Shown here: positions 1 through 8,325 of the stretch, piece by piece
How the letters are laid out: each line of letters starts with the position of its first letter
Position numbering within the stretch: position 1 is the first letter of the stretch
Assembly (NCBI GenBank): GCA_964356355.1
Contig: CAYHGX010000002.1
Coordinates: 1 to 64,000 of the forward strand
Reading direction: 5' to 3'
Source: CAYHGX01 sp964356355
Lineage (GTDB): Bacteria > Patescibacteriota > Gracilibacteria > UBA1369 > LOWO2-01-FULL-3
DNA length: 64,000 bases
Position numbers and translations under genes: made by a program
Notes under the pieces: model-generated
What the model was told of the DNA's origin: nothing
Seen by the model: only the letters and a program-made list of their open reading frames with translations
Databases searched by the model: none

Positions 1-3
1 CCC

Positions 4-723
4 ATGCCCGAAGACCGCCGCAAAAAAGTACTACAAGCCATAATCAAGCATTTCATCCAAACTGCTGAACCAGTTGGATCAAATACTATTATCGTTAGCT
101 ATCAATTTCACGTTTCCCCAGCCACCATCCGTAATGACATGATGGCCCTCGAAGAACAAGGCTACATTTCTCAGCCCCACACCTCCGCCGGCCGCGTCCC
201 AACCGATAAAGGCTACCGCATGTTCGTCGACGAAATGGTAGACCTGCCAAAAGCCCGCAAAGAGGCCATTGCAGCCCTAAACATACTTCAACTCGAATAC
301 AAAGCCGAACGTGTAAGAGAAGACCTTTACGACGCCCTAAGCCTACTAACTCGCGCCACAAACTGCGTCAGCTTCGCCACAACCCCCGACAATCCCCGCA
401 CCTTCTTCCTTGGTATGTCCAACGTGCTCCGTCAGCCAGAATTCGCCCATGACACAGTCCGTGCCAGCGAGGTAATTGAAGTTCTGGAACAAGGAGACAA
501 CTTCATCCGCACTCTCAATTCACTCGAAATCACAGATGAAATCCGCACCTTTATCGGCGAAGAAAATATTCTTCCCCAAGTGCAAAGCCTCAGCATTATC
601 GTTACTAAATATTATAAAAATGGCTTCCATGGCTACATTGGAATCCTAGGGCCAAAGCGCATGAACTACGCTTACAACATAGTTCTCCTCGAAGAAATTC
701 GTAAAATATTAATCCAAAAATAA
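4..723 (+). CDS. hrcA: Heat-inducible transcription repressor HrcA (short form)
   Basis: HrcA represses heat-shock operons by binding the CIRCE operator; one such site lies before dnaK here. The N-terminal winged helix is clear: an AEPVGS segment at residues 21-26 and the recognition region VSPATIRNDMMALEEQGYIS at 37-56, followed by SAGRVPTDKGYR at 61-72. At 239 residues it is roughly 100 shorter than typical HrcA (about 340), so the middle and C-terminal dimerisation regions are reduced, which I infer fits a streamlined genome. The start matches the usual HrcA start relative to the AEPVGS motif. Only three bases precede it in the window, so its promoter is not visible. grpE follows after 8 bases, so the two are probably co-transcribed. 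Confidence 0.93.
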   Translation: MPEDRRKKVLQAIIKHFIQTAEPVGSNTIIVSYQFHVSPATIRNDMMALEEQGYISQPHTSAGRVPTDKGYRMFVDEMVDLPKARKEAIAALNILQLEYKAERVREDLYDALSLLTRATNCVSFATTPDNPRTFFLGMSNVLRQPEFAHDTVRASEVIEVLEQGDNFIRTLNSLEITDEIRTFIGEENILPQVQSLSIIVTKYYKNGFHGYIGILGPKRMNYAYNIVLLEEIRKILIQK

Positions 724-731
724 TATCCAAC

Positions 732-1268
732 ATGACCGACGACAACACCATTCAAGATAACCAATCAACAGAGCCACAAGATACCTCCTCTTCCAGCTCA
801 ACAAACGCCACCCCCGAGCCCACAGAAATGGAAAAGCTCGCCATGGAGCTCGAGCAAATGACCGAGCTAGCTAAACGCACCATGGCCGACCTACAAAACA
901 TGCGCCGCCGCCAAGAAGAGGAACGCACACAGCTCTACACCATGGCCAATTTGAACCTAATGAAAGACCTAATCCCCGTTCTCGACAATCTCGAACGTGC
1001 CATTCGGCACCTTCCAAAAAGCGAAGACGAAGGCTACAAAGGCCTGGAAATGTCCGTTAATCTCTTCCAAAAAGTACTAGCAGAAAACGGCCTACAACCA
1101 ATCGAATCTATCGGCCAACCCTTCAATCCCGACCTTCACGAAGCTCTTACTCAAGGCCCTGGCACAAAAGACCATATCACCGAAGAAATGGAAAAAGGCT
1201 ACCTACTAGGCAACCGTGTCCTTCGTCACTCCAAAGTAAAAGTGGGCAACGGAGAATCTCAACAATAA
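732..1268 (+). CDS. grpE: Nucleotide exchange factor GrpE
   Basis: GrpE is the cytoplasmic co-chaperone that releases ADP from DnaK. The 178-residue protein has a Ser/Thr/Pro/Glu-rich disordered N-terminus (about 1-32), a long helix predicted as coiled coil (about 33-75, rich in Glu, Met, Arg), and the C-terminal beta-head with QPFNPDLHEALTQ and a final VKVG motif, all in family order. Length is normal for the family. It sits between hrcA and dnaK, but a separate promoter with CIRCE lies directly after its stop codon, so dnaK can be transcribed independently. The start ATG has no Shine-Dalgarno sequence, as is usual in this window. Confidence 0.95.
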   Translation: MTDDNTIQDNQSTEPQDTSSSSSTNATPEPTEMEKLAMELEQMTELAKRTMADLQNMRRRQEEERTQLYTMANLNLMKDLIPVLDNLERAIRHLPKSEDEGYKGLEMSVNLFQKVLAENGLQPIESIGQPFNPDLHEALTQGPGTKDHITEEMEKGYLLGNRVLRHSKVKVGNGESQQ

Positions 1269-1272
1269 AGTC

Positions 1273-1301
1273 TTGACCAACAACTGTTAGCACTCTACAA
1301 T
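1273..1301 (+). promoter_or_regulatory. dnaK promoter
   Basis: TTGACC (1273-1278), a 17-base spacer and TACAAT (1296-1301) form a near-consensus housekeeping promoter starting four bases after the grpE stop. The -10 box lies in the 9-base spacer of the CIRCE palindrome, so repressor binding would block RNA polymerase directly. Predicted transcription start is near 1308, giving a leader of about 38 bases. Confidence 0.85.
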
Positions 1302-1313
1302 GACGAGTGCTAA
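1287..1313 (+). promoter_or_regulatory. CIRCE operator (HrcA binding site)
   Basis: TTAGCACTC (1287-1295), nine bases, then GAGTGCTAA (1305-1313) is an exact match to the CIRCE consensus. It overlaps the dnaK -10 box and the transcription start. With hrcA two genes upstream this predicts classical HrcA repression of dnaK. No second CIRCE is visible in the window. Confidence 0.97.
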
Positions 1314-1345
1314 CAGGCTAATATTCAAATTATAACTTCAAAATA

Positions 1346-3307
1346 ATGTCAAAAATCATCGGAATAGATCTAGGAACAACCAACTCCTGCGTAGCAGTAA
1401 TGGAAGGTGGCGAGGCCACGGTAATTCCAAACGCTGAAGGCGCCCGCACCACTCCCTCAATCGTAGCCATCCGCGATGGTGAAAGAAGAGTAGGTGTATC
1501 AGCCAAAAATCAGTCCACAACCAATCCCGACAACACAATCTATTCAGCAAAACGCTTCATTGGTCGTGAATTTTCCGAATCCACCGAAGATATCAAAAAG
1601 GTTGCCTATAAATGTGAAAAGGGCTCTGAAGGCGAAGTAGAGATAGTCCTTGATGGTAAATCAAGAAGACCAGCAGAAATCTCCGCCATGGTACTACAAA
1701 AACTCAAAGCCGACGCAGAAGCCTATCTTGGTCAACCGGTTACAGAAGCCGTAATCACAGTTCCCGCCTACTTCAACGACTCACAAAGACAAGCCACAAA
1801 AGACGCCGGCAAAATCGCCGGACTAGATGTTAAAAGAATTATCAACGAACCCACAGCCGCAGCCCTTGCCTACGGTATCGACAAACAAGGTGGTGAAAAG
1901 AAAATCGCCGTTTACGACCTTGGTGGAGGAACTTTCGACATTTCCATCCTCGAGCTTGGCGGAGGCGTTTTCCAAGTTAAATCTACCAACGGCAACACCC
2001 AGCTCGGAGGTGACGACTTAGACCAACGCATCATGCAATGGATCATTGACGAGTTCAAAAAAGAGCAAGGAATGGATGTTTCCAATGACAAATTTGCCAT
2101 TCAAAGAATCAAAGAAGCAGCAGAAAAAGCCAAAATCGAACTCTCTTCTCTACATGAAACTACCGTAAGCCTTCCCTACCTAACAGTAGACTCCAGTGGT
2201 CCAAAAAACTTTGAGACCAAACTCACACGTTCAAAACTAGAGGACTTAGTTATGGACCTAATCCTACTTACCGAAGAACCATGCCGACAAGCAATGAAAG
2301 ACGCTAAAATCTTCGAAAGCGACATCGACGAGGTAATTCTCGTAGGAGGATCAACACGTATGCCAGCCGTTCAGGCCAAAGTAAAAGAAATTTTTGGTAA
2401 AGAACCACACCGAGGATCCAATCCAGACGAAGTTGTAGCCCTTGGCGCCGCCATTCAGGCCGGCATTCTACAGGGAGACAGCAACGTAAAAGATATTCTA
2501 TTAGTAGACGTAACTCCCCTATCCCTCGGCATTGAGACATTAGGAGGTGTTAATACCATTTTGATTGATCGCAACAGCGCCATCCCTACCTCAAAATCAC
2601 AAGTATTCTCAACTGCCGCGGATAATCAACCCTCCGTGGAGGTGCATGTAGCTCAGGGAGAACGTCCCATGGCCATCGACAACAAATCACTTGGTAAATT
2701 CGTCTTAGACGGAATTCCGTCCGCTCCACGAGGAGTACCACAGGTAGAAGTCACATTCGACATCGATTCCAACGGTATCCTTAAAGTTACTGCTAAAGAC
2801 AAAGGCACCAATAAGGAACAGCACATCACCATTAGCGGCAGCTCAAACATGACTGACGCCGAAATTGAAAAAATGAGACAAGATGCTGAAAAATATGCCG
2901 AAGAAGACAAGAAAAAGAAGGAAGGAGTAGAGGTGAGAAACAAGGCCGAATCATTGGTTTTCCAAGCTGAAAAAACTTTGAAAGACGCAGGAGAAAAGGT
3001 ATCTGATGCTATAAAACAGCCAGTTCAGGAAAAGATTGATGCACTCAAGAAAATGCTAGAAAACAAAGATTCGTCCGCAGAAGACATCAATAAATCTTAC
3101 GATGAACTTTCAACTGAAATCCAAAAAGTAGGTGCCGAACTCTACAAAGCCGATCCAGCTGCCGCCAGCTCCGCTGGCGAGGGCCCCGAAGCCCCAGCTG
3201 AAGAGGAGGATGACGGCGTCAAAGTCTACAACAAAGACGAAAAGCCCGAAGACGAAGTAGTAGAGGCCGAAGTAGTAGAAGAGGACAAAAAGGACAAGAA
3301 GGACTAA
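1346..3307 (+). CDS. dnaK: Molecular chaperone DnaK (Hsp70)
   Basis: DnaK is the ATP-dependent Hsp70 chaperone. The actin-like ATPase domain begins with IIGIDLGTTNSCVAV (4-18) and contains the phosphate loop VYDLGGGTFDIS (189-200) and ILVGGSTRMPAVQ (about 331-343). The substrate-binding beta domain and helical lid follow, and the tail is acidic/Lys-rich, ending in DKKDKKD. The 653-residue length is normal. It is controlled by the promoter and CIRCE element just upstream. No dnaJ follows; instead a convergent gene overlaps the stop codon by four bases (shared CTAA). Confidence 0.98.
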   Translation: MSKIIGIDLGTTNSCVAVMEGGEATVIPNAEGARTTPSIVAIRDGERRVGVSAKNQSTTNPDNTIYSAKRFIGREFSESTEDIKKVAYKCEKGSEGEVEIVLDGKSRRPAEISAMVLQKLKADAEAYLGQPVTEAVITVPAYFNDSQRQATKDAGKIAGLDVKRIINEPTAAALAYGIDKQGGEKKIAVYDLGGGTFDISILELGGGVFQVKSTNGNTQLGGDDLDQRIMQWIIDEFKKEQGMDVSNDKFAIQRIKEAAEKAKIELSSLHETTVSLPYLTVDSSGPKNFETKLTRSKLEDLVMDLILLTEEPCRQAMKDAKIFESDIDEVILVGGSTRMPAVQAKVKEIFGKEPHRGSNPDEVVALGAAIQAGILQGDSNVKDILLVDVTPLSLGIETLGGVNTILIDRNSAIPTSKSQVFSTAADNQPSVEVHVAQGERPMAIDNKSLGKFVLDGIPSAPRGVPQVEVTFDIDSNGILKVTAKDKGTNKEQHITISGSSNMTDAEIEKMRQDAEKYAEEDKKKKEGVEVRNKAESLVFQAEKTLKDAGEKVSDAIKQPVQEKIDALKKMLENKDSSAEDINKSYDELSTEIQKVGAELYKADPAAASSAGEGPEAPAEEEDDGVKVYNKDEKPEDEVVEAEVVEEDKKDKKD

Positions 3308-3849
3308 TCTGCCCTTTTTAACTTATCAACAAGGTAATTCCACATTCTATTCACATAGGACACTAACCTAAGCGTTTCAATGCCTGAAACAAACGGATCA
3401 CTTGTAATTTTAGACAAAACAGAAAACAGCTCTACACCTTTATTTTGCTTTGCCGCAACCTGTATGTCCCTCAAAATAGTCCTTTTTATAAGCCAAAAAA
3501 CAGCCCATTCATTCTGATCACTATAAAGGTTCACCTTTTCAGCAATTCGAGCATTAGTCTCAGCCTTAACCAACATGACATCAACCTTAGTTTTCGCTTC
3601 TGCAGGTAATTCTGCGAAATTCACAGAAAGAACACGTGGAATATTTGATTCAGAAGAGATTTCCATTGCCCCTGTATGCATCAAACTTGAAGCACCAGAA
3701 CCTTGACCTGAATTAGGACGCCTTAAAACTGGACGAGCAAAATGATCACGAATCACAGGAATCCTAACCGCCAATGGCTGCGCGAATTTCACAAGCCCAT
3801 CATCATCAGACTCAAGATAGGGATCCGCCACTAATGCATTTTCCGACAT
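3304..3849 (-). CDS. Hypothetical protein, 181 residues
   Basis: I do not recognise this family. The N-terminal third (about 1-75) is low complexity with many Pro, Ser and Asp residues. The rest (about 76-181) is predicted mainly helical, with charged helices and a Trp-containing segment near the C-terminus; there is no signal peptide or obvious membrane segment. It is probably a real gene because it has a good promoter (3872-3900) with a leader of about 16 bases, and its stop codon interlocks with the dnaK stop. It is transcribed convergently to dnaK. Function unknown. Confidence 0.65.
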   Translation of the reverse strand: MSENALVADPYLESDDDGLVKFAQPLAVRIPVIRDHFARPVLRRPNSGQGSGASSLMHTGAMEISSESNIPRVLSVNFAELPAEAKTKVDVMLVKAETNARIAEKVNLYSDQNEWAVFWLIKRTILRDIQVAAKQNKGVELFSVLSKITSDPFVSGIETLRLVSYVNRMWNYLVDKLKRAD

Positions 3850-3871
3850 ATACCTTACTTATCAATGTGCA

Positions 3872-3900
3872 ACTATAGCACAAAAAAGAGGAAGGCGCAA
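3872..3900 (-). promoter_or_regulatory. Promoter of the 181-residue orphan
   Basis: Read on the minus strand: TTGCGC (3895-3900), a 17-base spacer and TATAGT (3872-3877), with an extended TGC just before the -10. The -35 box lies inside the terminator hairpin of the upstream phosphoketolase gene, so the two signals are interleaved. Confidence 0.65.
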
Positions 3901-3910
3901 GCCATCCTCT
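3882..3910 (-). terminator. Rho-independent terminator after phosphoketolase
   Basis: On the minus strand the RNA folds as AGAGGA, one mismatch, GGC, a four-base loop, GCC, one mismatch, TCCTCT, followed directly by a run of six T (3882-3887). It lies 28 bases after the phosphoketolase stop and before the next minus-strand gene. Confidence 0.8.
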
Positions 3911-3937
3911 AGAAAAACCCTTAAACACCTTTTTCCA

Positions 3938-6301
3938 TCACCACTTCATCTGCTTCACCTCTGGCAGGTCATCGCCATTTTCACAAATATAGGCCTGGTG
4001 CTCGGCAATTTTGCCACGCAAATATTCACAAAGCTTCGCCTGTTTTGCCGCAATCTTCTTATTCTTTTTAGCCGCTTGGGTAATCAAATCAATCGCCAAA
4101 TCATAGCAACTCACCTGATTCAAAACCTTCAAATCAAAAGGAGTAGTAGTAGATCCGCGCTCATGATAGCCATGGATACTAAAGCGATCGGAAGTGGCAT
4201 ACTGCCAAAGAATATGCTCAATATCGTTCACATAACCATGATAATTAAACACCACCGGTTTATCCGCAGTAAAATAATGATTCACTCCGGCCTCTGTCGT
4301 GCACGTCTCCTTTCCATCACACAAATCCCCCAAACAAAGTGAAGTTAATTCAGAAACATTCACAAACCTAATTTTCAATTCAGGCACCAACTCTTTACAA
4401 AGTTTCACCGCAAACATCGCCTCCTGAGTCATATAATCGCCACAACTAGCCATTACCACATCGGGATTCTTGCTGTTCTCCTTACCAGTCACCCACTCCC
4501 AAATACCAATCCCCTTTTTTGCCTGCTCACGCGCCTCCTTTAAAGTTAGCCATTGAGGCAAAGGAGTTTTACCAGCCACCACTACACAAATCCCATTTTT
4601 CTTCTTCATCGTCTCCTCAAATGCTACCAAGGTGCTATTCACATCAACAGGATAATAAATCTGACAAAACTCACCATGCTTCTGCAACACATTACTCACA
4701 AACCCAGGATTCTGATGAGAATATCCATTATGATCCTGCCTCCAACCCACACTTGTTAATATATAAATTGGACTAGCCAAAGGCTTCCTCCAATTCAGCA
4801 CCGTGCACTGTTTCAAAAACTTCGCATACTGATCCACCATGCTACCAATAATCGTAGCAAAGGCCTCATAAGTCACAAAAAATCCATGTCGACCAGTAAG
4901 GATATAACCCTGAAGCCAACCCTGCAAAGTATGTTCACTCAACATTTCCATCACACGCCCATCGGGAGCCATGTTCAAATCCCTCTTATCAGTAGGCCAC
5001 ATATAAGCCCTTTTTGTAACCTCAAAAACCCCGCCCAACTTATTCGACTCCATCTCATCCGGACACATCATTCTAAAGTTTTCCTTATTGTTTTTAAACA
5101 CATCCCTCAACATTTTCGCGCCCTCAACCATACTACTGGCCTGCACCTCTCCCCTCTTCTTAAACTTCGTCTCGTACTTTTCAAGTCTGTTTATTTTTAA
5201 ACTCTTCAAGATATTGCCACCAATCGCATGCTTACTCATTCCAATTCGATACTTTCCCTTGGGCACAAACTCCAATAGCTCCTTCTTTGGCCGACCCTTG
5301 GCATCCAAAAGTTCATGAATTTTATAACTCTCCAACCACTCACGCAGTAATTCCAACTGAGCTGGATCGGTTTTTGGCGCCTCTAACGGAATTCCATGAG
5401 CATACGAAGAGCCCTCAATTCGATGTCCAGGCATTGCATGCACGCCCTTCCAGCCCTTTGGAGAGCGCAAAAGAATCACAGGCCATTTAGGCTTCAACAT
5501 ATTTCCGCCTTTCCGTGCATTTTTCTGAATTGCTCTAATCATTTGATAAGCCTTCTCCATTGCCACGGTCAACTTAGAATCAAAATCTTTACCATCCACG
5601 ATTAACGGCTCATAGCCATAACCAGTAAATAAAGCCCTAAGCTCCTTGTCATCCATCAACCCAAAAACAGTCGGATTGGAAATTTTATAACCATTAATGT
5701 GTACAATCGGCAAAACTGCCCCTGAAGTTTTAGGATTAAAAAACTTATTAGAATGCCAAGCAGTAGCGATCGGACCCGTTTCAGACTCACCATCACCCAC
5801 CACACAAGCCACAATTAAATTTGGATTATCCAAAGCCGCCCCATAGGCTGTAGCAAGGCTATAACCAAGCTCTCCACCCTCCAAAATTGACCCTGGAACA
5901 CTTGGAGTTACGTGACTCGGAAACCTTGAATGTGGCCAACTAAAATCATGAATCAATTTCGCCATTCCCTTTCCATCACGCGGAAATTCTTTATAAAAAT
6001 CATGCATCGTCTCCTCTAAAAAGCTGTTCGCTAAAATTGCTGGTGCTCCATGACCAGGCCCAGTAATCATCAACATCTCGCACTTATGTTTACAAATGAG
6101 ATAATTTAAATTCGCATAAATCAAATTCAACCCGGGAACAGTGCCCCAGTGACCAAGCACGCGAGGTTTAATATCATCAGCCGACAACTCCGTATCCAAA
6201 AAAAAGTTTTGCTTCAAATAAAGTTGAGCAACACCGATGTAATCAGCCAAACGGAGATATTTCTTAATCCAAGAATCGAAACGTTTTTTATCTTCAGCCA
6301 T
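3938..6301 (-). CDS. xfp: Xylulose-5-phosphate/fructose-6-phosphate phosphoketolase
   Basis: Thiamine-diphosphate enzyme that splits xylulose-5-P or fructose-6-P with phosphate into acetyl-P plus glyceraldehyde-3-P or erythrose-4-P. The 787-residue length is typical. Family motifs are present: GHWGTVPGLNLIYANLN near the N-terminus, EGGELGYSLATAYGAA, and the diphosphate/Mg loop GDGESETGP. I chose the ATG at 6299-6301 (protein begins MAEDKKRFDSW) over an in-frame ATG 26 codons upstream, because the promoter at 6326-6354 lies inside that longer version. It is divergent from transaldolase, pgi and transketolase, which supply its substrates, and could feed acetyl-P (and so ATP) generation. Confidence 0.96.
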   Translation of the reverse strand: MAEDKKRFDSWIKKYLRLADYIGVAQLYLKQNFFLDTELSADDIKPRVLGHWGTVPGLNLIYANLNYLICKHKCEMLMITGPGHGAPAILANSFLEETMHDFYKEFPRDGKGMAKLIHDFSWPHSRFPSHVTPSVPGSILEGGELGYSLATAYGAALDNPNLIVACVVGDGESETGPIATAWHSNKFFNPKTSGAVLPIVHINGYKISNPTVFGLMDDKELRALFTGYGYEPLIVDGKDFDSKLTVAMEKAYQMIRAIQKNARKGGNMLKPKWPVILLRSPKGWKGVHAMPGHRIEGSSYAHGIPLEAPKTDPAQLELLREWLESYKIHELLDAKGRPKKELLEFVPKGKYRIGMSKHAIGGNILKSLKINRLEKYETKFKKRGEVQASSMVEGAKMLRDVFKNNKENFRMMCPDEMESNKLGGVFEVTKRAYMWPTDKRDLNMAPDGRVMEMLSEHTLQGWLQGYILTGRHGFFVTYEAFATIIGSMVDQYAKFLKQCTVLNWRKPLASPIYILTSVGWRQDHNGYSHQNPGFVSNVLQKHGEFCQIYYPVDVNSTLVAFEETMKKKNGICVVVAGKTPLPQWLTLKEAREQAKKGIGIWEWVTGKENSKNPDVVMASCGDYMTQEAMFAVKLCKELVPELKIRFVNVSELTSLCLGDLCDGKETCTTEAGVNHYFTADKPVVFNYHGYVNDIEHILWQYATSDRFSIHGYHERGSTTTPFDLKVLNQVSCYDLAIDLITQAAKKNKKIAAKQAKLCEYLRGKIAEHQAYICENGDDLPEVKQMKW

Positions 6302-6325
6302 AATTTTATTTTTATTAATAGATTC

Positions 6326-6354
6326 ATAATAAATAGCTTTAAATAATCTAGCAA
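6326..6354 (-). promoter_or_regulatory. xfp promoter
   Basis: Minus strand TTGCTA (6349-6354), 17 bases, TATTAT (6326-6331). Predicted start of transcription near 6319 leaves about an 18-base, A/T-only leader before the ATG at 6301, with no Shine-Dalgarno sequence. Confidence 0.75.
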
Positions 6355-6393
6355 CCGCTTTAATATATAAACCAATCAAATTACCTCAAGCAT

Positions 6394-7047
6394 ATGCAAC
6401 TTTTCCTAGATACAGCCAACCTCGAACAAATCAAGAAATTTGCCGCCCTTGGCATTATTGATGGTGTCACTACAAACCCCAGCCTCGTAGCCAAAGAAGG
6501 AATCTCATTAGAGACAAGAATTAAGGAAATTGCTGAAATAGTTGATGGCCCAATTAGCGCTGAAGTAATTGCCACCGACCTAGAAGGAATATTGGAAGAG
6601 GGACGCCAATACGCCAAATGGCACAAAAACATAGTAGTAAAAGTACCAGTCACCGCAAATGGACTAATGGCCGTAAAAGCCTTTAAAGAAGAGGGAATCA
6701 ACACCAACGTCACACTTGTTTTCTCGGCAGGACAGGCGCTCCTAATTGGAAAACTAGGAGCAACAATGATGAGTCCATTCATTGGTAGACTAGACGACAT
6801 CTCCGAAGATGGAATGTTTCTTATTTCCGAAATTAAAGACATCTACGCCAACTATGAATTTCAAACCAAAATTTTAGTAGCCTCAATTCGCCATCCACGC
6901 CATATCATCGAAGCCGCAAAAATCGGCGCCGACATTGCCACTACTCCAGCTGATGTTTTAGAAAAACTACTCGCTCACCCGTTAACAGATATAGGATTAG
7001 AAAAATTCTTAGCAGACTGGGAAAAAGTTCGATCACTAAATCCATAA
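6394..7047 (+). CDS. tal: Transaldolase (small MipB/TalC-type)
   Basis: Transfers a dihydroxyacetone unit between sugar phosphates in the non-oxidative pentose phosphate pathway. The 217-residue protein belongs to the short transaldolase/fructose-6-P aldolase family: it starts MQLFLDTANLEQIKKF, has GVTTNPSL at 24-31 and the Schiff-base lysine in VVKVPVT (Lys83). The C-terminal ASIRHPRHIIEAA and ADIATTPADVLEKLL segments are also typical. Sequence alone does not exclude fructose-6-P aldolase activity, but the pgi and tkt neighbours favour transaldolase. pgi follows after 6 bases. Confidence 0.93.
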   Translation: MQLFLDTANLEQIKKFAALGIIDGVTTNPSLVAKEGISLETRIKEIAEIVDGPISAEVIATDLEGILEEGRQYAKWHKNIVVKVPVTANGLMAVKAFKEEGINTNVTLVFSAGQALLIGKLGATMMSPFIGRLDDISEDGMFLISEIKDIYANYEFQTKILVASIRHPRHIIEAAKIGADIATTPADVLEKLLAHPLTDIGLEKFLADWEKVRSLNP

Positions 7048-7053
7048 CAAATC

Positions 7054-8325
7054 ATGCTCAAACTTGAAATTGAAAATTTAGCAGAAGTAAGTGCAGAACA
7101 TGGACTTACAATGGAAGAAATCACTAATGAAAACAGCAAAATCGAAGCATTTCTAGAAAAAATCGCCGCACGCAAACAGGGCTTTTTAGAAATTTTAGAC
7201 GACACAGCAACAGTACAAAAAGTTTTAGATTTCGCCGCCTCTGCAAAAGGCAAATATGAAAACATCGTCATTCTCGGCATCGGCGGCTCAGCCCTTGGCC
7301 CAATCTGCCTCGCGCAAACGCTTGGCCATCTTTATGCCAACGAGCTAACCGGCCCCAAATTATACGTCATCGACAACATCGACCCCACTCTTATTAAAGA
7401 AGTTGAAGAGGTCATTAAATTAGAAAAAACTCTTTTCCTTGTAATTACAAAATCCGGCACCACTCCAGAGACCCTGGCCCAATACAATCACTTCCGTAAT
7501 AGATGTGAAAGCCAAAATCTAGACATCAAAAACCACTTCGTTTTCATTACTGATCCAGCCAAAGGCCATCTCCGCGAAATCGCAAATCAAGAAAACATTC
7601 CAACCTTTGAAATTCCAGAAAACGTTGGCGGCCGATTTTCCGTGCTCACTCCGGTTGGCCTCCTGCCGGCCGCCCTCCTCGGCTTCTCCCTCCCCGATCT
7701 TCTCGCCGGCGCCCACCAAATGCGCGAGCTTTTTCTCAGCTCCGACCCCACAAAAAACCTCCCCTTCCTTCTCGCCAACATCTCCTTTCTCCTCAGCAAA
7801 AAGGGTAAAACCATCAACGTCATGATGCCTTACGCCCAAAAACTAATCCGCATCGCCGACTGGTATCGCCAGCTCCTAGCCGAAAGCATCGGCAAGCGCC
7901 TCGATAACGCAGGCCAAGAAGTTTTCACCGGCATCACCCCTGTAAATGCCCTCGGCGTCACCGACCAACACTCCCAAACTCAGCTCTACAACGAGGGCCC
8001 AAACGACAAGCTTTTCACCTTTATTGAAGCAGAAAATCTTGGGCCCGAAATCACAATTCCCGCCTACACCGATCACCCAGGCCTCACCTTCAATCGTCTC
8101 ATCGCCACCGAGAAAAAAGGCACAGAGCTTGCCTTCACAAAAAACAATAGACCCAACATAACAATTAAAGTAGACTCCATCAACGAAAATACACTTGGCC
8201 AACTCTTCCTACTTTTTGAAGGCCAAATCGCTTTCCTAGGAGAATTTTTCAATATCAACGCCTTCGATCAACCCGGTGTTGAACTCTCCAAAATACTTAC
8301 CCACGAATTACTCAATCAACAATGA
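7054..8325 (+). CDS. pgi: Glucose-6-phosphate isomerase
   Basis: Interconverts glucose-6-P and fructose-6-P. At 423 residues it is the short bacterial type. Motifs: ILGIGGSALGP (73-83), the phosphate-binding ITKSGTTPETLAQ (about 136-148), GGRFSVLTPVGLLPAA (about 193-208) and GPNDKLFTFIE. The stop TGA overlaps the transketolase start in an ATGA, implying translational coupling. The first third is A+T-rich, while the DNA from about 7620 onward is visibly richer in C-ending codons and resembles tkt. TGA used as a stop here argues against a recoded genetic code. Confidence 0.96.
   Translation: MLKLEIENLAEVSAEHGLTMEEITNENSKIEAFLEKIAARKQGFLEILDDTATVQKVLDFAASAKGKYENIVILGIGGSALGPICLAQTLGHLYANELTGPKLYVIDNIDPTLIKEVEEVIKLEKTLFLVITKSGTTPETLAQYNHFRNRCESQNLDIKNHFVFITDPAKGHLREIANQENIPTFEIPENVGGRFSVLTPVGLLPAALLGFSLPDLLAGAHQMRELFLSSDPTKNLPFLLANISFLLSKKGKTINVMMPYAQKLIRIADWYRQLLAESIGKRLDNAGQEVFTGITPVNALGVTDQHSQTQLYNEGPNDKLFTFIEAENLGPEITIPAYTDHPGLTFNRLIATEKKGTELAFTKNNRPNITIKVDSINENTLGQLFLLFEGQIAFLGEFFNINAFDQPGVELSKILTHELLNQQ

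Noticed and set aside
6302..6379. N-terminally extended phosphoketolase
   Set aside because: The extra residues are encoded over the promoter and are not part of the family.
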